Assembly (NCBI GenBank): GCA_927441425.1
Contig: CAKMKG010000023.1
Span: 62,001 to 126,000 of the forward strand
From: an uncultured Bacillota bacterium
GTDB taxonomy: Bacteria > Bacillota > Clostridia > Peptostreptococcales > Anaerovoracaceae
Length of the DNA: 64,000 nt
Direction: 5' to 3'
The notes beneath the pieces are model-generated. The model worked only from the letters and a program-made list of their open reading frames with translations, was not told the origin of the DNA and ran no database searches. Both the position numbers and the translations under genes were made by a program. Below, piece by piece: positions 46,166 through 55,083 of the stretch (positions within the stretch are counted from its first letter, which is position 1; every line of letters starts with the position of its first letter).

Positions 46166-47593
46166 ATGAAAAAAACGAAAATAATTTGTACTGTCGGTCC
46201 GGCCTGTGAAGATCGCAATACTTTAAAAAGTATGATGATCGCCGGTATGAATGCTGCGAGACTGAATTTTTCCCATGGAGACCATGAGGAGCAAAAGAAA
46301 AAGATTGATTTAGTCAAATCGCTACGAGAGGAATTAAACCTTCCGATCTCCATTATATTGGATACAAAGGGCCCGGAAATCAGAACGGGACAATTTGCTG
46401 AGCCTGAGGTTGAGCTATTTGAGGGGCAGAAGTTTATTCTGACGATGGACGATGTGATCGGGACCAATAAAATATGTTCGGTTTCCTATAAAGGTCTGAT
46501 CGAGGATGTGAAACCGGAGGACGAGATTCTCATCGATGATGGCCTCATCGGGATGACCATCGATAAAATTGAAGGAAACAACATCATCTGTACCGTGGAT
46601 AACGGGGGTATCCTTAAAAATTACAAGAGTATCAATGTCCCGGGCGTTAAGGTGAAGCTTCCTGCCATAACCGACAAGGACAAGGAGGATATCGAATTTG
46701 GCATCCGGGAGGGGATCGATTATATCGCCGCCTCCTTTGTCAGAAAAGGATCAGATGTGGAGGAAATGAGAGCCTTCCTGAAGAATAACGGATCGGAGCA
46801 GATCAAAATCATATCGAAGATCGAGAATAAAGAGGGCGTAGACAATATTCTTGATATCGTAGCTGCATCGGACCTCATCATGGTTGCCCGGGGCGACCTG
46901 GGGGTTGAGATTCCGGCAGAACAGGTTCCCGCTACCCAGAAAAAAATAATCAAGCTTTGCAATCTGGAGGGAAAACCGGTCATAACGGCGACACAGATGA
47001 TGGATTCTATGATCCGAAATCCGAGGCCGACCAGAGCGGAAGTTGCTGACGTTGCCAATGCCATCTACGACGGCACCGACGTGATCATGCTTTCCGGCGA
47101 GACGGCATCCGGGAAATATCCGGTGGAAGCCGTAATGATGATGGTCGATATTGCGCGGGCCACGGAAGCTTCCTTGAATTATGACAATATCCTGAAGGAG
47201 AAAAACAGAGTAAAGGATTGCAGCATAACCAACGCCATCGGTCATGCCACCTGTACCAGCGCGCAGGGTTTAAAGGCGACCGCAATCCTCACACCGACTG
47301 CAACAGGACATACGGCTCAGATTGTATCGAAGTTCAGACCAAGAGCACCGATCCTGGCTTTTACTGCAACCGAACAGGTTGCACGTCATCTATCCCTGGT
47401 CTGGGGGGTAACGCCCATTGTAAACAAAGCGGCGGATACGGAAAAGGGAGTTTTTCTAGATGCCATCAACATCGCGGTTGAGAAAGGCTGTATTGCCGAT
47501 GGCGATTTGATCGTCATTACTGCAGGCGCACCGGTAGGGGTGGGAGGCATGACAAATATGCTGCGTATCCATATTGTAGGAAATAAGATATAG
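46166..47593 (+). CDS. pyk: Pyruvate kinase
   Basis: 475 residues. Barrel with TKGPEIRTG, the Lys-centred FVRKGSD and ISKIENKEGV, and the signature MVARGDLGVEIP; the C-terminal allosteric domain follows. It lacks the extra PEP-utilising domain found on the ~585-residue Bacillus enzyme. Makes ATP and pyruvate from PEP. Confidence 0.97.
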   Translation: MKKTKIICTVGPACEDRNTLKSMMIAGMNAARLNFSHGDHEEQKKKIDLVKSLREELNLPISIILDTKGPEIRTGQFAEPEVELFEGQKFILTMDDVIGTNKICSVSYKGLIEDVKPEDEILIDDGLIGMTIDKIEGNNIICTVDNGGILKNYKSINVPGVKVKLPAITDKDKEDIEFGIREGIDYIAASFVRKGSDVEEMRAFLKNNGSEQIKIISKIENKEGVDNILDIVAASDLIMVARGDLGVEIPAEQVPATQKKIIKLCNLEGKPVITATQMMDSMIRNPRPTRAEVADVANAIYDGTDVIMLSGETASGKYPVEAVMMMVDIARATEASLNYDNILKEKNRVKDCSITNAIGHATCTSAQGLKATAILTPTATGHTAQIVSKFRPRAPILAFTATEQVARHLSLVWGVTPIVNKAADTEKGVFLDAINIAVEKGCIADGDLIVITAGAPVGVGGMTNMLRIHIVGNKI

Positions 47594-47635
47594 AGAACGA
47601 TGGACTGATTGATATAATTATCATGTAAAACGATA

Positions 47636-47678
47636 AAGAAAAAAATGGAGGAAATAAATTTGCCCTCCATTTTTTTTC
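47636..47678. terminator. Bidirectional terminator between pyk and nhaC
   Basis: 10-bp stem AAAATGGAGG / CCTCCATTTT with A-rich 5' and T-rich 3' flanks, so it can end both convergent transcripts. Confidence 0.9.
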
Positions 47679-47709
47679 ATATTATAATGAGTTCAGCGTA
47701 TTCATTCCT

Positions 47710-49311
47710 TTAGTTACGATCGGTTGCCTCTGCCGTGACTGCTTCCGGATTAGCAGTTTCCTCAGAATGAATGGTGTCACTGCTGTATCTGTTTGCGCCA
47801 AATAGCCTGTTCAGCGTAAATACTGTGAATAGGAATAAAGCTAAGACAACGATCATTGGTACAAACCAGTTGTCAACAAAACCTGAAATGATAAAGCCGA
47901 CACAAGCCACAACCGCACATGTTACAGAATAAGGAATTTGCGTTTTGATATGATCGGTATGACGGATATTTGCCGCAGCAGACGATAAGATTGCCGTATC
48001 TGCAAGGGGAGAACAATGGTTCCCGAATCCGCCGCCGCCGATTACTGCTGCGATACAGGCATATACACTGATATCCATTGCCAAAGCAAGGGGTACGGCA
48101 ATGGGAATCATGATTGCATAGGTTCCCCATGTGGCTCCGGTTGAGAAGGTCATCACGCATGAGAATGCGAAAATGATAAAGGCAACCAGAAAACCGGGAA
48201 CATTTCCTATAAAGAGCGAAGATACATAACCTGCAGTGTCCAGTTCATCTCCAACTCCTCCGATGCTCCATGCAAAAGCCAAAAGGATTACTACAAACAG
48301 CATTGATTTGGTTCCTACCACGAAGGCCGCGATGGAATCACTGATTTTGGAAAGCCCTCTGACAGCATAAAATATGATCGCAAACAAAACCGCAATAAAT
48401 ACCGCGTATGTAAGGGCCAGCATGCCGTCCATATTATTAACTGCATCCATTACACTGAAGGATTCAAAATAACCGCCAGTATAAAGCATGAAGATCAATG
48501 CACATATGATCAGCAAAAGGATGGGTGCCAGCAGATCGATCGCACTGCCTTTTTTCTGCTCTATTGAAGAGAAGTCGTCATCATCAGCACCGCCACCGCT
48601 AAAGGTTTTCTCGCAAAGAGCCCCTGTTTCCATCGTCCTTTTTTCGGCTTTTGCCATAGGACCGTAATCCAGACCCAGATAAACAACTACAATAACCATA
48701 ATGATTGACAGCCACGCATAGTAATTAAAAGGAATACTCATAAGGAAAGCTTGGAAAGCGTCCTGTTCAACGCCGGCACTGGCATAGCTGTCGGCGATGA
48801 GAGAAACAATAAATGCCACCCAGCTTGAAAGAGGTACTACGAGGCAGATCCCGACAGCAGTGGAGTCGATGATATAAGAGAGTTTTTCTCTTGAAATACC
48901 AAACTTGTCACTGATTGGCCTCATGATTGCTCCGTTTGTCAGGGCATTAAAATAATCATCGAAAAAGATGAGAAGACCGATTAACCAAGTGGTTCCTTGC
49001 GCCCCTTTCTTTGATTTGATGCGGCGCCCCAGCAGGTTGCCGAATGCGGTAGACCCTCCGGATCTGGTTAGTAGCCCAATCATGCCGCCAAGCAGTATGA
49101 CGATAATCAATACCTGCATGTTCCACGGATCGGTAAGCTTAGCAAGGATGATCTCCACCATCTTCTCAAAACCCGACAGGGGATTTCCACCAACAATGAT
49201 CAGGCAGCCTGTATAAACTCCGATGAAGAGCGATAACAGGACTTCTTTAGTGGCAATTGCAAGTACAATTGTAAGAAGAGGAGGAACGATTGCCCAAAAT
49301 CCTACTTCCAT
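47710..49311 (-). CDS. nhaC: NhaC-family Na+/H+ antiporter-like transporter
   Basis: 533 residues with about 12 membrane helices. Family features: GGMIGLLTRSGG, LLIFFDDYFNALTNGAIMRPISD, CLVVPLSSWVAF and FSTGATWGTYAIMIPIAVP. NhaC-like carriers exchange Na+ and H+, and some move organic substrates. Its place beside an amine/amino-acid cluster under a divergent MerR regulator makes substrate/Na+ transport possible. AGGAGGT site. Confidence 0.88.
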   Translation of the reverse strand: MEVGFWAIVPPLLTIVLAIATKEVLLSLFIGVYTGCLIIVGGNPLSGFEKMVEIILAKLTDPWNMQVLIIVILLGGMIGLLTRSGGSTAFGNLLGRRIKSKKGAQGTTWLIGLLIFFDDYFNALTNGAIMRPISDKFGISREKLSYIIDSTAVGICLVVPLSSWVAFIVSLIADSYASAGVEQDAFQAFLMSIPFNYYAWLSIIMVIVVVYLGLDYGPMAKAEKRTMETGALCEKTFSGGGADDDDFSSIEQKKGSAIDLLAPILLLIICALIFMLYTGGYFESFSVMDAVNNMDGMLALTYAVFIAVLFAIIFYAVRGLSKISDSIAAFVVGTKSMLFVVILLAFAWSIGGVGDELDTAGYVSSLFIGNVPGFLVAFIIFAFSCVMTFSTGATWGTYAIMIPIAVPLALAMDISVYACIAAVIGGGGFGNHCSPLADTAILSSAAANIRHTDHIKTQIPYSVTCAVVACVGFIISGFVDNWFVPMIVVLALFLFTVFTLNRLFGANRYSSDTIHSEETANPEAVTAEATDRN

Positions 49312-49337
49312 TTAACGACCTCCTTTAATAAAATTTA

Positions 49338-49380
49338 TGATACCTACTTGTATCACTACGGGCATATTATAATCTGTCAA
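49338..49380 (-). promoter_or_regulatory. nhaC promoter with 19-bp spacer and operator dyad
   Basis: Minus strand: TTGACA (49380-49375), 19 bp, TGATAC (49355-49350). A perfect dyad TGATAC-N6-GTATCA (49338-49355) begins at the -10. The long spacer suggests control by the divergent MerR-family gene. Confidence 0.55.
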
Positions 49381-49502
49381 AATTTAGATGTAAATGAACA
49401 AATAATAAAAATGTTCTGAATATTCAAAAAAACTCTATGCCTACAATAAGGTTTTATGTTATTATTTAAACGATTTTTCACGGAAAGAGGGAGAGAATAC
49501 GT

Positions 49503-50363
49503 ATGGAAAAGCGAATGGACCATATCACCATCGGGATAATGGCGAAAATCAACGGGGTATCAGAGCAGACCCTAAGGCTTTATGACAAGATCAAGCTGCT
49601 CCAGCCAAGCGAAATCAATATTGATACCGGATACCGATATTACAACATCAAGCAATGTGCACAGCTGGACATGATCCAGTATATGAAAGCGTTGGGCATG
49701 AATTTAATTCAAATTAAAGAATGCTTTGATAAAAAAGATATTAGAGAATTTAGGCAAAAACTTGAAATGCAAAAGTTGAATATTGAAAAACAAATGCTTG
49801 AAATGCATTACACAAAGCAGGCGATTGAGAGATCCATGGTGAGTTACCGGAGGTATGAATCAGCCCCTGAAGAAAACACGGTAATTCTGGAATACATAAA
49901 GGAAAGAAGAATTTTCTGTTATGACACGAAAATTAATTGTTACAGCTATGGAATGGACTATTATGAACACATTCTCAGGTCACTGAAAAAGAATTATGTA
50001 CTTCACCACTTACCGATGTGCTACTTCTGCAATGTTGGCAGCATCATGAGAAAAGAATATTTTCAGAAGAAGGAGCTCTGTGCCACTGAGGTCATACTCT
50101 TCGTTGAAGATGATTTCTTATCGGAAGACGGCATTGAGGTCATTCCGGAAGGTATGTATCTATGCACATACTGTTATGGTTTTAACAAAGAAGAAGAATC
50201 TTTAAAACTGCTGATGGATTACATTTCAGAGCACAATTATGAAGTAAAAGGAGATTGTATCAGTGAGATACTCATTGAGTTTCCAACCTTTAACAACTAT
50301 GACAGGAATGCTTTCTTTAAGCTTCAGGTCCCTGTAAAACAAAAAAAGAAAAAAATAATATAA
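49503..50363 (+). CDS. MerR-family regulator of the amine/amino-acid cluster
   Basis: 286 residues. The winged helix ITIGIMAKINGVSEQTLRLYDKI spans about 8-75. A coiled coil about 80-115 and a C-terminal effector domain resembling BltR/GyrI-like ligand-binding folds follow. The C-terminal region is rich in Cys and Tyr. It is divergent from nhaC and 113 bp ahead of the aminotransferases, so both are plausible targets. The inducer is unknown; an amine would be consistent. Confidence 0.85.
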   Translation: MEKRMDHITIGIMAKINGVSEQTLRLYDKIKLLQPSEINIDTGYRYYNIKQCAQLDMIQYMKALGMNLIQIKECFDKKDIREFRQKLEMQKLNIEKQMLEMHYTKQAIERSMVSYRRYESAPEENTVILEYIKERRIFCYDTKINCYSYGMDYYEHILRSLKKNYVLHHLPMCYFCNVGSIMRKEYFQKKELCATEVILFVEDDFLSEDGIEVIPEGMYLCTYCYGFNKEEESLKLLMDYISEHNYEVKGDCISEILIEFPTFNNYDRNAFFKLQVPVKQKKKKII

Positions 50364-50368
50364 GTCTA

Positions 50369-50405
50369 TTGACTTTGTAATTGCTATAAGGTTTAAGATA
50401 ACCTT
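50369..50405 (+). promoter_or_regulatory. Aminotransferase promoter with 19-bp spacer and dyad
   Basis: TTGACT (50369-50374), 19-bp spacer, TAAGAT (50394-50399). A perfect 6-bp dyad AAGGTT-TAAGAT-AACCTT (50388-50405) is centred on the -10. Consistent with MerR-type control, though the dyad is further downstream than usual. Confidence 0.55.
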
Positions 50406-50476
50406 ACCGAAAGGATTTGCAAAAATCTGCCAATCAAGCACAACGCAGCTTGTAAAGAAATGGAGGATTCAACCAA

Positions 50477-51697
50477 ATGCAATTACAAAGTGTCAACTTA
50501 ACAGCGCAGCAAGTAGTCGATTTAACAAATAAGTACATGATCGAAACTTACCAGCGCTTCCCTTTCATAGCAACGAGAGCAAAAGGGATGTATCTTTATG
50601 ATGAAAATGATCAACCATACCTGGACTTTTATGGCGGGATTGCGGTCAACAATGCAGGAAACTGCAATGACAAGGTTGTGGCAGCGGTGCGGGATCAGGT
50701 CGGAGAGATCATGCACACCTTTAACTATCCTTATACGATTCCGCAGGCTGTTTTGGCAGAGCTTGTGTGCAAGACATTGGGGATGGACAAAATCTTCTAT
50801 CAGAATTCCGGTACGGAAGCCAATGAGGCAATGATCAAACTGGCCAGAAAGTACGGAACTGACAACTTCGGCCCAGAAAAATATCACATTATTACCGCGA
50901 AAAAAAGCTTCCATGGAAGAACATACGGAGGAATGTCCGCCACCGGACAGCCTGATAATGCTTGTCAGCTTGGCTTTAAGCCAATGCTTCCAGGCTTTAC
51001 TTATGCTGACTTCAATGATCTGGAATCATTTAAGAATGAGGTTACGGAAAACACCATCGGCATTATGCTGGAGCCGATTCAAGGAGAAGGAGGAGTGAGA
51101 CCTGCAACTCAGGAATTTATGACAGGCATCCGAAGGCTTTGTGATGAGCAAGGAATTCTGCTGATGATTGATGAAATCCAGACAGGATGGTGTCGAACAG
51201 GCAATATCATGGGCTATATGAATTATAATATCAAGCCTGATATTGTATCTATGGCGAAGGGAATGGGAGGAGGCATGCCGATCGGCGCTATTTGTACGAT
51301 AGATAGAATTGCCTCGGCCTTCAATCCCGGTGCCCATGGAACAACCTTTGGTGGAAGCCCCGTATGCTGCGCAGCGGCGTATGCCCAGATCAGTGAATTG
51401 CTGGATCATGGACTCGACAAAAATGCAAAAGAGGTAGGAGATTATTTCATGGAGAAATTATCTGCTTTAACCCACGTTAAAGAAATCAGAGGAGTGGGTT
51501 TGATTGTCGGAGTCGAATTTGATTTCGAAGGTGCGCTTTCGATCAAGCACGGGTGCATCGACAGAAAACTGCTGGTAACGGCAATCGGGGGGAATATCAT
51601 CCGAATGATTCCGCCTTTGATTGCCTCAAAAGAAGACTGTGATAAAGCCTTTGATATTTTGAATGCTTCTGTGGAGGAAGCCGCAGCTAACATTTAA
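50477..51697 (+). CDS. Class III PLP aminotransferase (ArgD/GabT type)
   Basis: 406 residues, fold type I. Motifs: YLDFYGGIAVNNAG, FYQNSGTEANEAMIKLARK, FHGRTYG, EPIQGEGGV, LMIDEIQTGWCRTG, and the PLP lysine K261 in MAKGMGGGMPIGA. Members act on omega-amino groups (acetylornithine, 4-aminobutyrate, 5-aminovalerate). With an acylating aldehyde dehydrogenase and glutaryl/glutaconyl-CoA enzymes downstream, 5-aminovalerate to glutarate semialdehyde is the favoured inference; 4-aminobutyrate is an alternative. Confidence 0.85.
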   Translation: MQLQSVNLTAQQVVDLTNKYMIETYQRFPFIATRAKGMYLYDENDQPYLDFYGGIAVNNAGNCNDKVVAAVRDQVGEIMHTFNYPYTIPQAVLAELVCKTLGMDKIFYQNSGTEANEAMIKLARKYGTDNFGPEKYHIITAKKSFHGRTYGGMSATGQPDNACQLGFKPMLPGFTYADFNDLESFKNEVTENTIGIMLEPIQGEGGVRPATQEFMTGIRRLCDEQGILLMIDEIQTGWCRTGNIMGYMNYNIKPDIVSMAKGMGGGMPIGAICTIDRIASAFNPGAHGTTFGGSPVCCAAAYAQISELLDHGLDKNAKEVGDYFMEKLSALTHVKEIRGVGLIVGVEFDFEGALSIKHGCIDRKLLVTAIGGNIIRMIPPLIASKEDCDKAFDILNASVEEAAANI

Positions 51698-51741
51698 GGA
51701 AGTCCCCTTAAATTATAAGTTTAAATTGGAGGAATTTTAAA

Positions 51742-53094
51742 ATGAGGAAAAGCTTTGACGAGGTATTGAAGTATACCGAATATGCAATGAAGACAATCTC
51801 GCAAAAGTCCATGACGGATGAAGAAAAAGAAGTCTTTATCAAAGAAACCAGACACAATTTTAATACCCATATCAATCCGGGCTTCCTGGAATACCGTAAA
51901 TCTGCAGGTGCAGATGACATGGCGATGGAATGGATGGCGAACGGAGATACCTTTACAGATTTACACGGAAATACATATATTGACTGCTTGGGAGGCTTTG
52001 GTGCATTTAATTGTGGACACAGACACCCAAAGGTAGTTGAGACTGTTGCCAATCAGCTGGCGAAACAGCCATTATCCAGCGCTGAACTCATTGATGCAAA
52101 CCGTAGTCTGCTTGCAAGGATCCTGGCGGATGTTACACCGGGTGATCTACAATATACCTTCTTTACAAGTTCGGGTACAGAGTCGGTCGAGTGTGCACTG
52201 AAAATGGCTACCCTTGCTACAGGAAGACACTATTATGTGGCATTTAAAGGTGACTTCCACGGAAAGACCCATGGAGCACTTTCCCTAACATCAAAAGAAC
52301 ATTTCAGAGGCCCATTCCTTCCATTGCTTCAAGGCACAAGATTTGCACCCTTCGGTGACCTGGATTACTTAACGAAGATGCTTGATACCCTGGAATTTAT
52401 CGGAGAGCTTCCTGCTGCTATCGTATATGAACCGATTCAGGGAGAAGGCGGCGTCAATATTCCACCGGATGAATGGATTCCCGGAATCAGAAAGCTCTGT
52501 GATCAATATGGAATCATGATGGTCGCCGATGAAGTTCAGGCTGGTATGGGGCGGACCGGGTATCTGTTTGCAACGGATTATTCCAATGTCGCTCCGGATA
52601 TCCTGTGTTTGGGGAAGTCTATTTCCGGCAGCGTCGTTCCGCTCAGCGCCTGTGTATGTTCAGAGAAAGCCTTCAAGGGAATGTTCCCGGATCCTCTCCT
52701 TCACAGCACAACAACAGGCGGAAATCCCCTGGCAACTTCTGCAGGTATTGCCGCATTCAATGTAATCCTTTCCGAAGACCTATGCGGCAGGGCTAAGAAA
52801 TCCGGGGCGATCTTTATGGAGGGTCTGGAGAAACTTCATCAAAAATATCCTAAACTCCTGACTACTTATCGAGGCAGAGGATTGATGATCGCAATGGAAT
52901 TCTGTGACGGAGATAAGGGCTATGAAGTGGTGTATGAAGCCTTTAACAAAAAACTTCTTCTGTCAGGCTCACTGATCAATGCCAAGACGATTCGTATCGA
53001 GCCACCGCTCAATATCACAGAGGAACATGTGAGAAGAGCGCTTGTAATACTGGATGAATCCATGGCGATTGTTTACGAAAAGCATTTTAAATAA
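51742..53094 (+). CDS. patA: Putrescine/cadaverine aminotransferase-like (PatA family)
   Basis: 450 residues, close in length and pattern to E. coli PatA. NTHINPGFLEYRKSAG, FTSSGTESVECALKMA, FHGKTHGALSLTSK, EPIQGEGGVNIPP, ADEVQAGMGRTG and PLP lysine K292 in CLGKSISGSVVPLSA. PatA transfers an amino group from putrescine or cadaverine to 2-oxoglutarate. The 44-bp gap to the preceding aminotransferase and an AGGAGG-like site suggest co-expression. Substrate choice here is inferred. Confidence 0.85.
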   Translation: MRKSFDEVLKYTEYAMKTISQKSMTDEEKEVFIKETRHNFNTHINPGFLEYRKSAGADDMAMEWMANGDTFTDLHGNTYIDCLGGFGAFNCGHRHPKVVETVANQLAKQPLSSAELIDANRSLLARILADVTPGDLQYTFFTSSGTESVECALKMATLATGRHYYVAFKGDFHGKTHGALSLTSKEHFRGPFLPLLQGTRFAPFGDLDYLTKMLDTLEFIGELPAAIVYEPIQGEGGVNIPPDEWIPGIRKLCDQYGIMMVADEVQAGMGRTGYLFATDYSNVAPDILCLGKSISGSVVPLSACVCSEKAFKGMFPDPLLHSTTTGGNPLATSAGIAAFNVILSEDLCGRAKKSGAIFMEGLEKLHQKYPKLLTTYRGRGLMIAMEFCDGDKGYEVVYEAFNKKLLLSGSLINAKTIRIEPPLNITEEHVRRALVILDESMAIVYEKHFK

Positions 53095-53102
53095 GCGGCT
53101 TT

Positions 53103-53137
53103 GGTTATGGCAGCCGGATATTTCTTTTGCTATAACC
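53103..53137 (+). other. Intercistronic hairpin
   Basis: 10-bp stem with one G-U-type pair (GGTTATGGCA / TGCTATAACC, 15-nt loop) and no T tract. It lies between patA and the aldehyde dehydrogenase; it may protect or separate mRNA segments. Confidence 0.5.
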
Positions 53138-53174
53138 ATGAGAATGGAACATGCATAAAAAGGAGATGTGGAAG

Positions 53175-54539
53175 ATGGACATGATTGAATATGTATCGGA
53201 AATTATAAATAAAGGCAGAATTGCCCAGCAGGAATTTGAAGCTTATACGCAGGAGCAGGTGGATCAGGTCGTACGTGCCGTCGGGAAGGCTGTATATGAC
53301 AACGGAGAGGAGCTTGCCCGTCTGGCAGTTGATGAGACAGGAATGGGTAACTATGAAGACAAGATACTGAAGAATAAGGGCAAGGCCATGGCTGTATGGA
53401 ATTACCTGAAAGGGAAAAAGAGTGTTGGAATTCTTCAATATTTTGAGGAGGAAGGAATTGTTGAGGTCGGTAAACCGATTGGTATTATCGGAGCGGTTAC
53501 GCCGGTTACAAATCCTGTTATGACACCGATGCACAATGCTATGATCGCATTGAAGGGCAGAAATGCAATTGTAATCTGTCCACATCCAAGCGGGAAAGGA
53601 TGTGGTGTGAAGACAGTTGAATACATAAACAGGTATTTGAAAGAGCTGGGAGCGCCGGAGAATTTGGTTCAGGTCGTCGCGGAACCTACCCTCGATATTT
53701 CCAATCTTGTAATGAAAATGACGGACGTTTGCATATCCACCGGAGGACCCGGAATGGTGAAGGTCGCTTATAGCAGCGGCAAACCGGCTTTTGGAGTAGG
53801 GGCCGGAAATAATCAGTGCCTGATCGATGAGGATGCTGATATTGTAGATGCCGTGCCTAAGATTATCAGAGGAAGAATCTATGACAATGGCGTTCTTTGC
53901 ACCTGCGAGCAGAGCATTATATGCCCGGAAAGCAGATACGATGAAATCATAGCAGAGTTTGAAAAGCAGGGTGCATATTACGTTTCCGATCCGAAGGAGG
54001 TTGTTGCACTCCGAAACAAAGTATTGCCGGAAGGCGCACTCAATAAAGGTTGTGTCGGTTTGAGTGCGGTACAAATCGCAGATGCTACAGGCATTCAGGT
54101 GGATCCGGCTGTCAAGGTATTGATTGTTAAAACGGATGGGCCCGGAAAAGCAGATCCCTTTGCAAAGGAAAAGCTGTTCCCGATTTTGGCGGCTTATCGA
54201 TACAAGACCTGGGAAGAGGGCGTGGCCATCGTGAATGCAAATCTGGATTATGAAGGAAAAGGACATAGTATGGTGATCCACTCCTTCAACAAGGAGCATA
54301 TCGAATATGCGGCTGAAAACATTCCTGTATCCCGTTTTCTGGTCAACGGAATCGGATCAAGCGGACTTGGCGGTGCGTATACGAACGGACTGGCACCGAC
54401 AGGGACCTTGGGCTGCGGCTCATGGGGAAATAACAGCCTCAGTGAAAACCTTAACTATAGGCATTTGATCAATATCAGCAGAATTGCCTATACAAATCCG
54501 AATGCGCATATACCGACACCAGAGGAAATCTGGGGCTAG
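53175..54539 (+). CDS. CoA-acylating semialdehyde dehydrogenase
   Basis: 454 residues, acylating ALDH class (SucD/EutE-like). PIGIIGAVTPVTNP, TGGPGMVKVAYSSGKPAFGVGAGN and the catalytic cysteine C242 in NGVLCTCEQS. The length and CxxEQS motif match enzymes forming an acyl-CoA from a semialdehyde with NAD(P)+ and CoA. In this cluster, glutarate semialdehyde to glutaryl-CoA is favoured over succinate semialdehyde. ATG 53175 has AGGAGATG upstream. Ends before a terminator, closing the first transcription unit. Confidence 0.86.
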   Translation: MDMIEYVSEIINKGRIAQQEFEAYTQEQVDQVVRAVGKAVYDNGEELARLAVDETGMGNYEDKILKNKGKAMAVWNYLKGKKSVGILQYFEEEGIVEVGKPIGIIGAVTPVTNPVMTPMHNAMIALKGRNAIVICPHPSGKGCGVKTVEYINRYLKELGAPENLVQVVAEPTLDISNLVMKMTDVCISTGGPGMVKVAYSSGKPAFGVGAGNNQCLIDEDADIVDAVPKIIRGRIYDNGVLCTCEQSIICPESRYDEIIAEFEKQGAYYVSDPKEVVALRNKVLPEGALNKGCVGLSAVQIADATGIQVDPAVKVLIVKTDGPGKADPFAKEKLFPILAAYRYKTWEEGVAIVNANLDYEGKGHSMVIHSFNKEHIEYAAENIPVSRFLVNGIGSSGLGGAYTNGLAPTGTLGCGSWGNNSLSENLNYRHLINISRIAYTNPNAHIPTPEEIWG

Positions 54540-54566
54540 TGAAGGCGTAAATCAATCTTAACTCAG

Positions 54567-54606
54567 TGTTGCGGCTTTTGTGAAATCAAATGCCGCAACA
54601 TTTTTA
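54567..54606 (+). terminator. Terminator after the aldehyde dehydrogenase
   Basis: 9-bp perfect stem TGTTGCGGC / GCCGCAACA with a 16-nt loop, followed by TTTTT. Confidence 0.85.
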
Positions 54607-54616
54607 GATTCAATCT

Positions 54617-54664
54617 CCGTACAGTTGTATGGAAACCCATACAGTCACATGAGAGACCGTACAG
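54617..54664 (+). promoter_or_regulatory. Candidate enhancer: three CCRTACAG boxes at 20-bp spacing
   Basis: CCGTACAG at 54617-54624, CCATACAG at 54637-54644 and CCGTACAG at 54657-54664 are exactly 20 bp apart, near two helical turns. The middle box also forms a dyad with TTGTATGG (54625-54632). The array sits about 100-145 bp upstream of a sigma-54 promoter, the normal place for activator sites. Confidence 0.7.
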
Positions 54665-54760
54665 ATAAAAACACAACCGGAGGACAGATTCTAAAGCAGG
54701 AAGCCAAACAATTCAACGTCCACTTGATTTCCGATAGGCGGAGCATGGGTTTTCTATTTA

Positions 54761-54776
54761 TGGCATGGTTCTTGCG
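54761..54776 (+). promoter_or_regulatory. Sigma-54 (-24/-12) promoter
   Basis: TGGCATG-N4-TTGC with GG (54762-54763) and GC (54774-54775) separated by exactly 10 bp, matching the TGGCACG-N4-TTGC consensus except one base. It lies about 78 bp before the biotin carrier gene and after a terminator. Confidence 0.85.
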
Positions 54777-54853
54777 AATTACTAATATAGCTCGACTATG
54801 AATAGTCGGAGAAATAAAAATGAGAGTATACGAAAAAATAGGAGGTGCTCAAT

Positions 54854-55063
54854 ATGGCAGTATTAACCAGCGAAATGTCCGGAAAAGTTCAGGAAATCAA
54901 TGTTAAGGTAGGTCAAATGATAACCGAGGATGACGAACTATTCGTCATTGAGGCTATGAAAATGGAGAATGTAGTATACGGTGATCCCGGTGTAGTAAAA
55001 GAGATCTTTGTGAAGGTAGGAGACAAGGTGGAAGAAGACGATCCCCTAGCAGTTATTGAATAA
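54854..55063 (+). CDS. Stand-alone biotin carrier protein (glutaconyl-CoA decarboxylase gamma-like)
   Basis: 69 residues, a bare biotinyl domain with biotin lysine K36 in VIEAMKMEN and the symmetrical [14 protein letters not shown] / [14 protein letters not shown] halves. It lacks the long Pro/Ala linker seen on Acidaminococcus GcdC. Carries CO2 between carboxyltransferase (GcdA) and the membrane decarboxylase (GcdB), both encoded downstream. AGGAGGT 7 nt upstream. First gene after the sigma-54 promoter. Confidence 0.92.
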   Translation: MAVLTSEMSGKVQEINVKVGQMITEDDELFVIEAMKMENVVYGDPGVVKEIFVKVGDKVEEDDPLAVIE

Positions 55064-55083
55064 AAGGGAAAGGGAGAATTGAT

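Noticed and set aside
53130-54299. 389-codon open frame antisense to the aldehyde dehydrogenase
   Set aside because: The plus-strand frame has a complete acylating-ALDH protein. The antisense product is His/Cys/Leu-rich with no motif or ribosome site and is a shadow.
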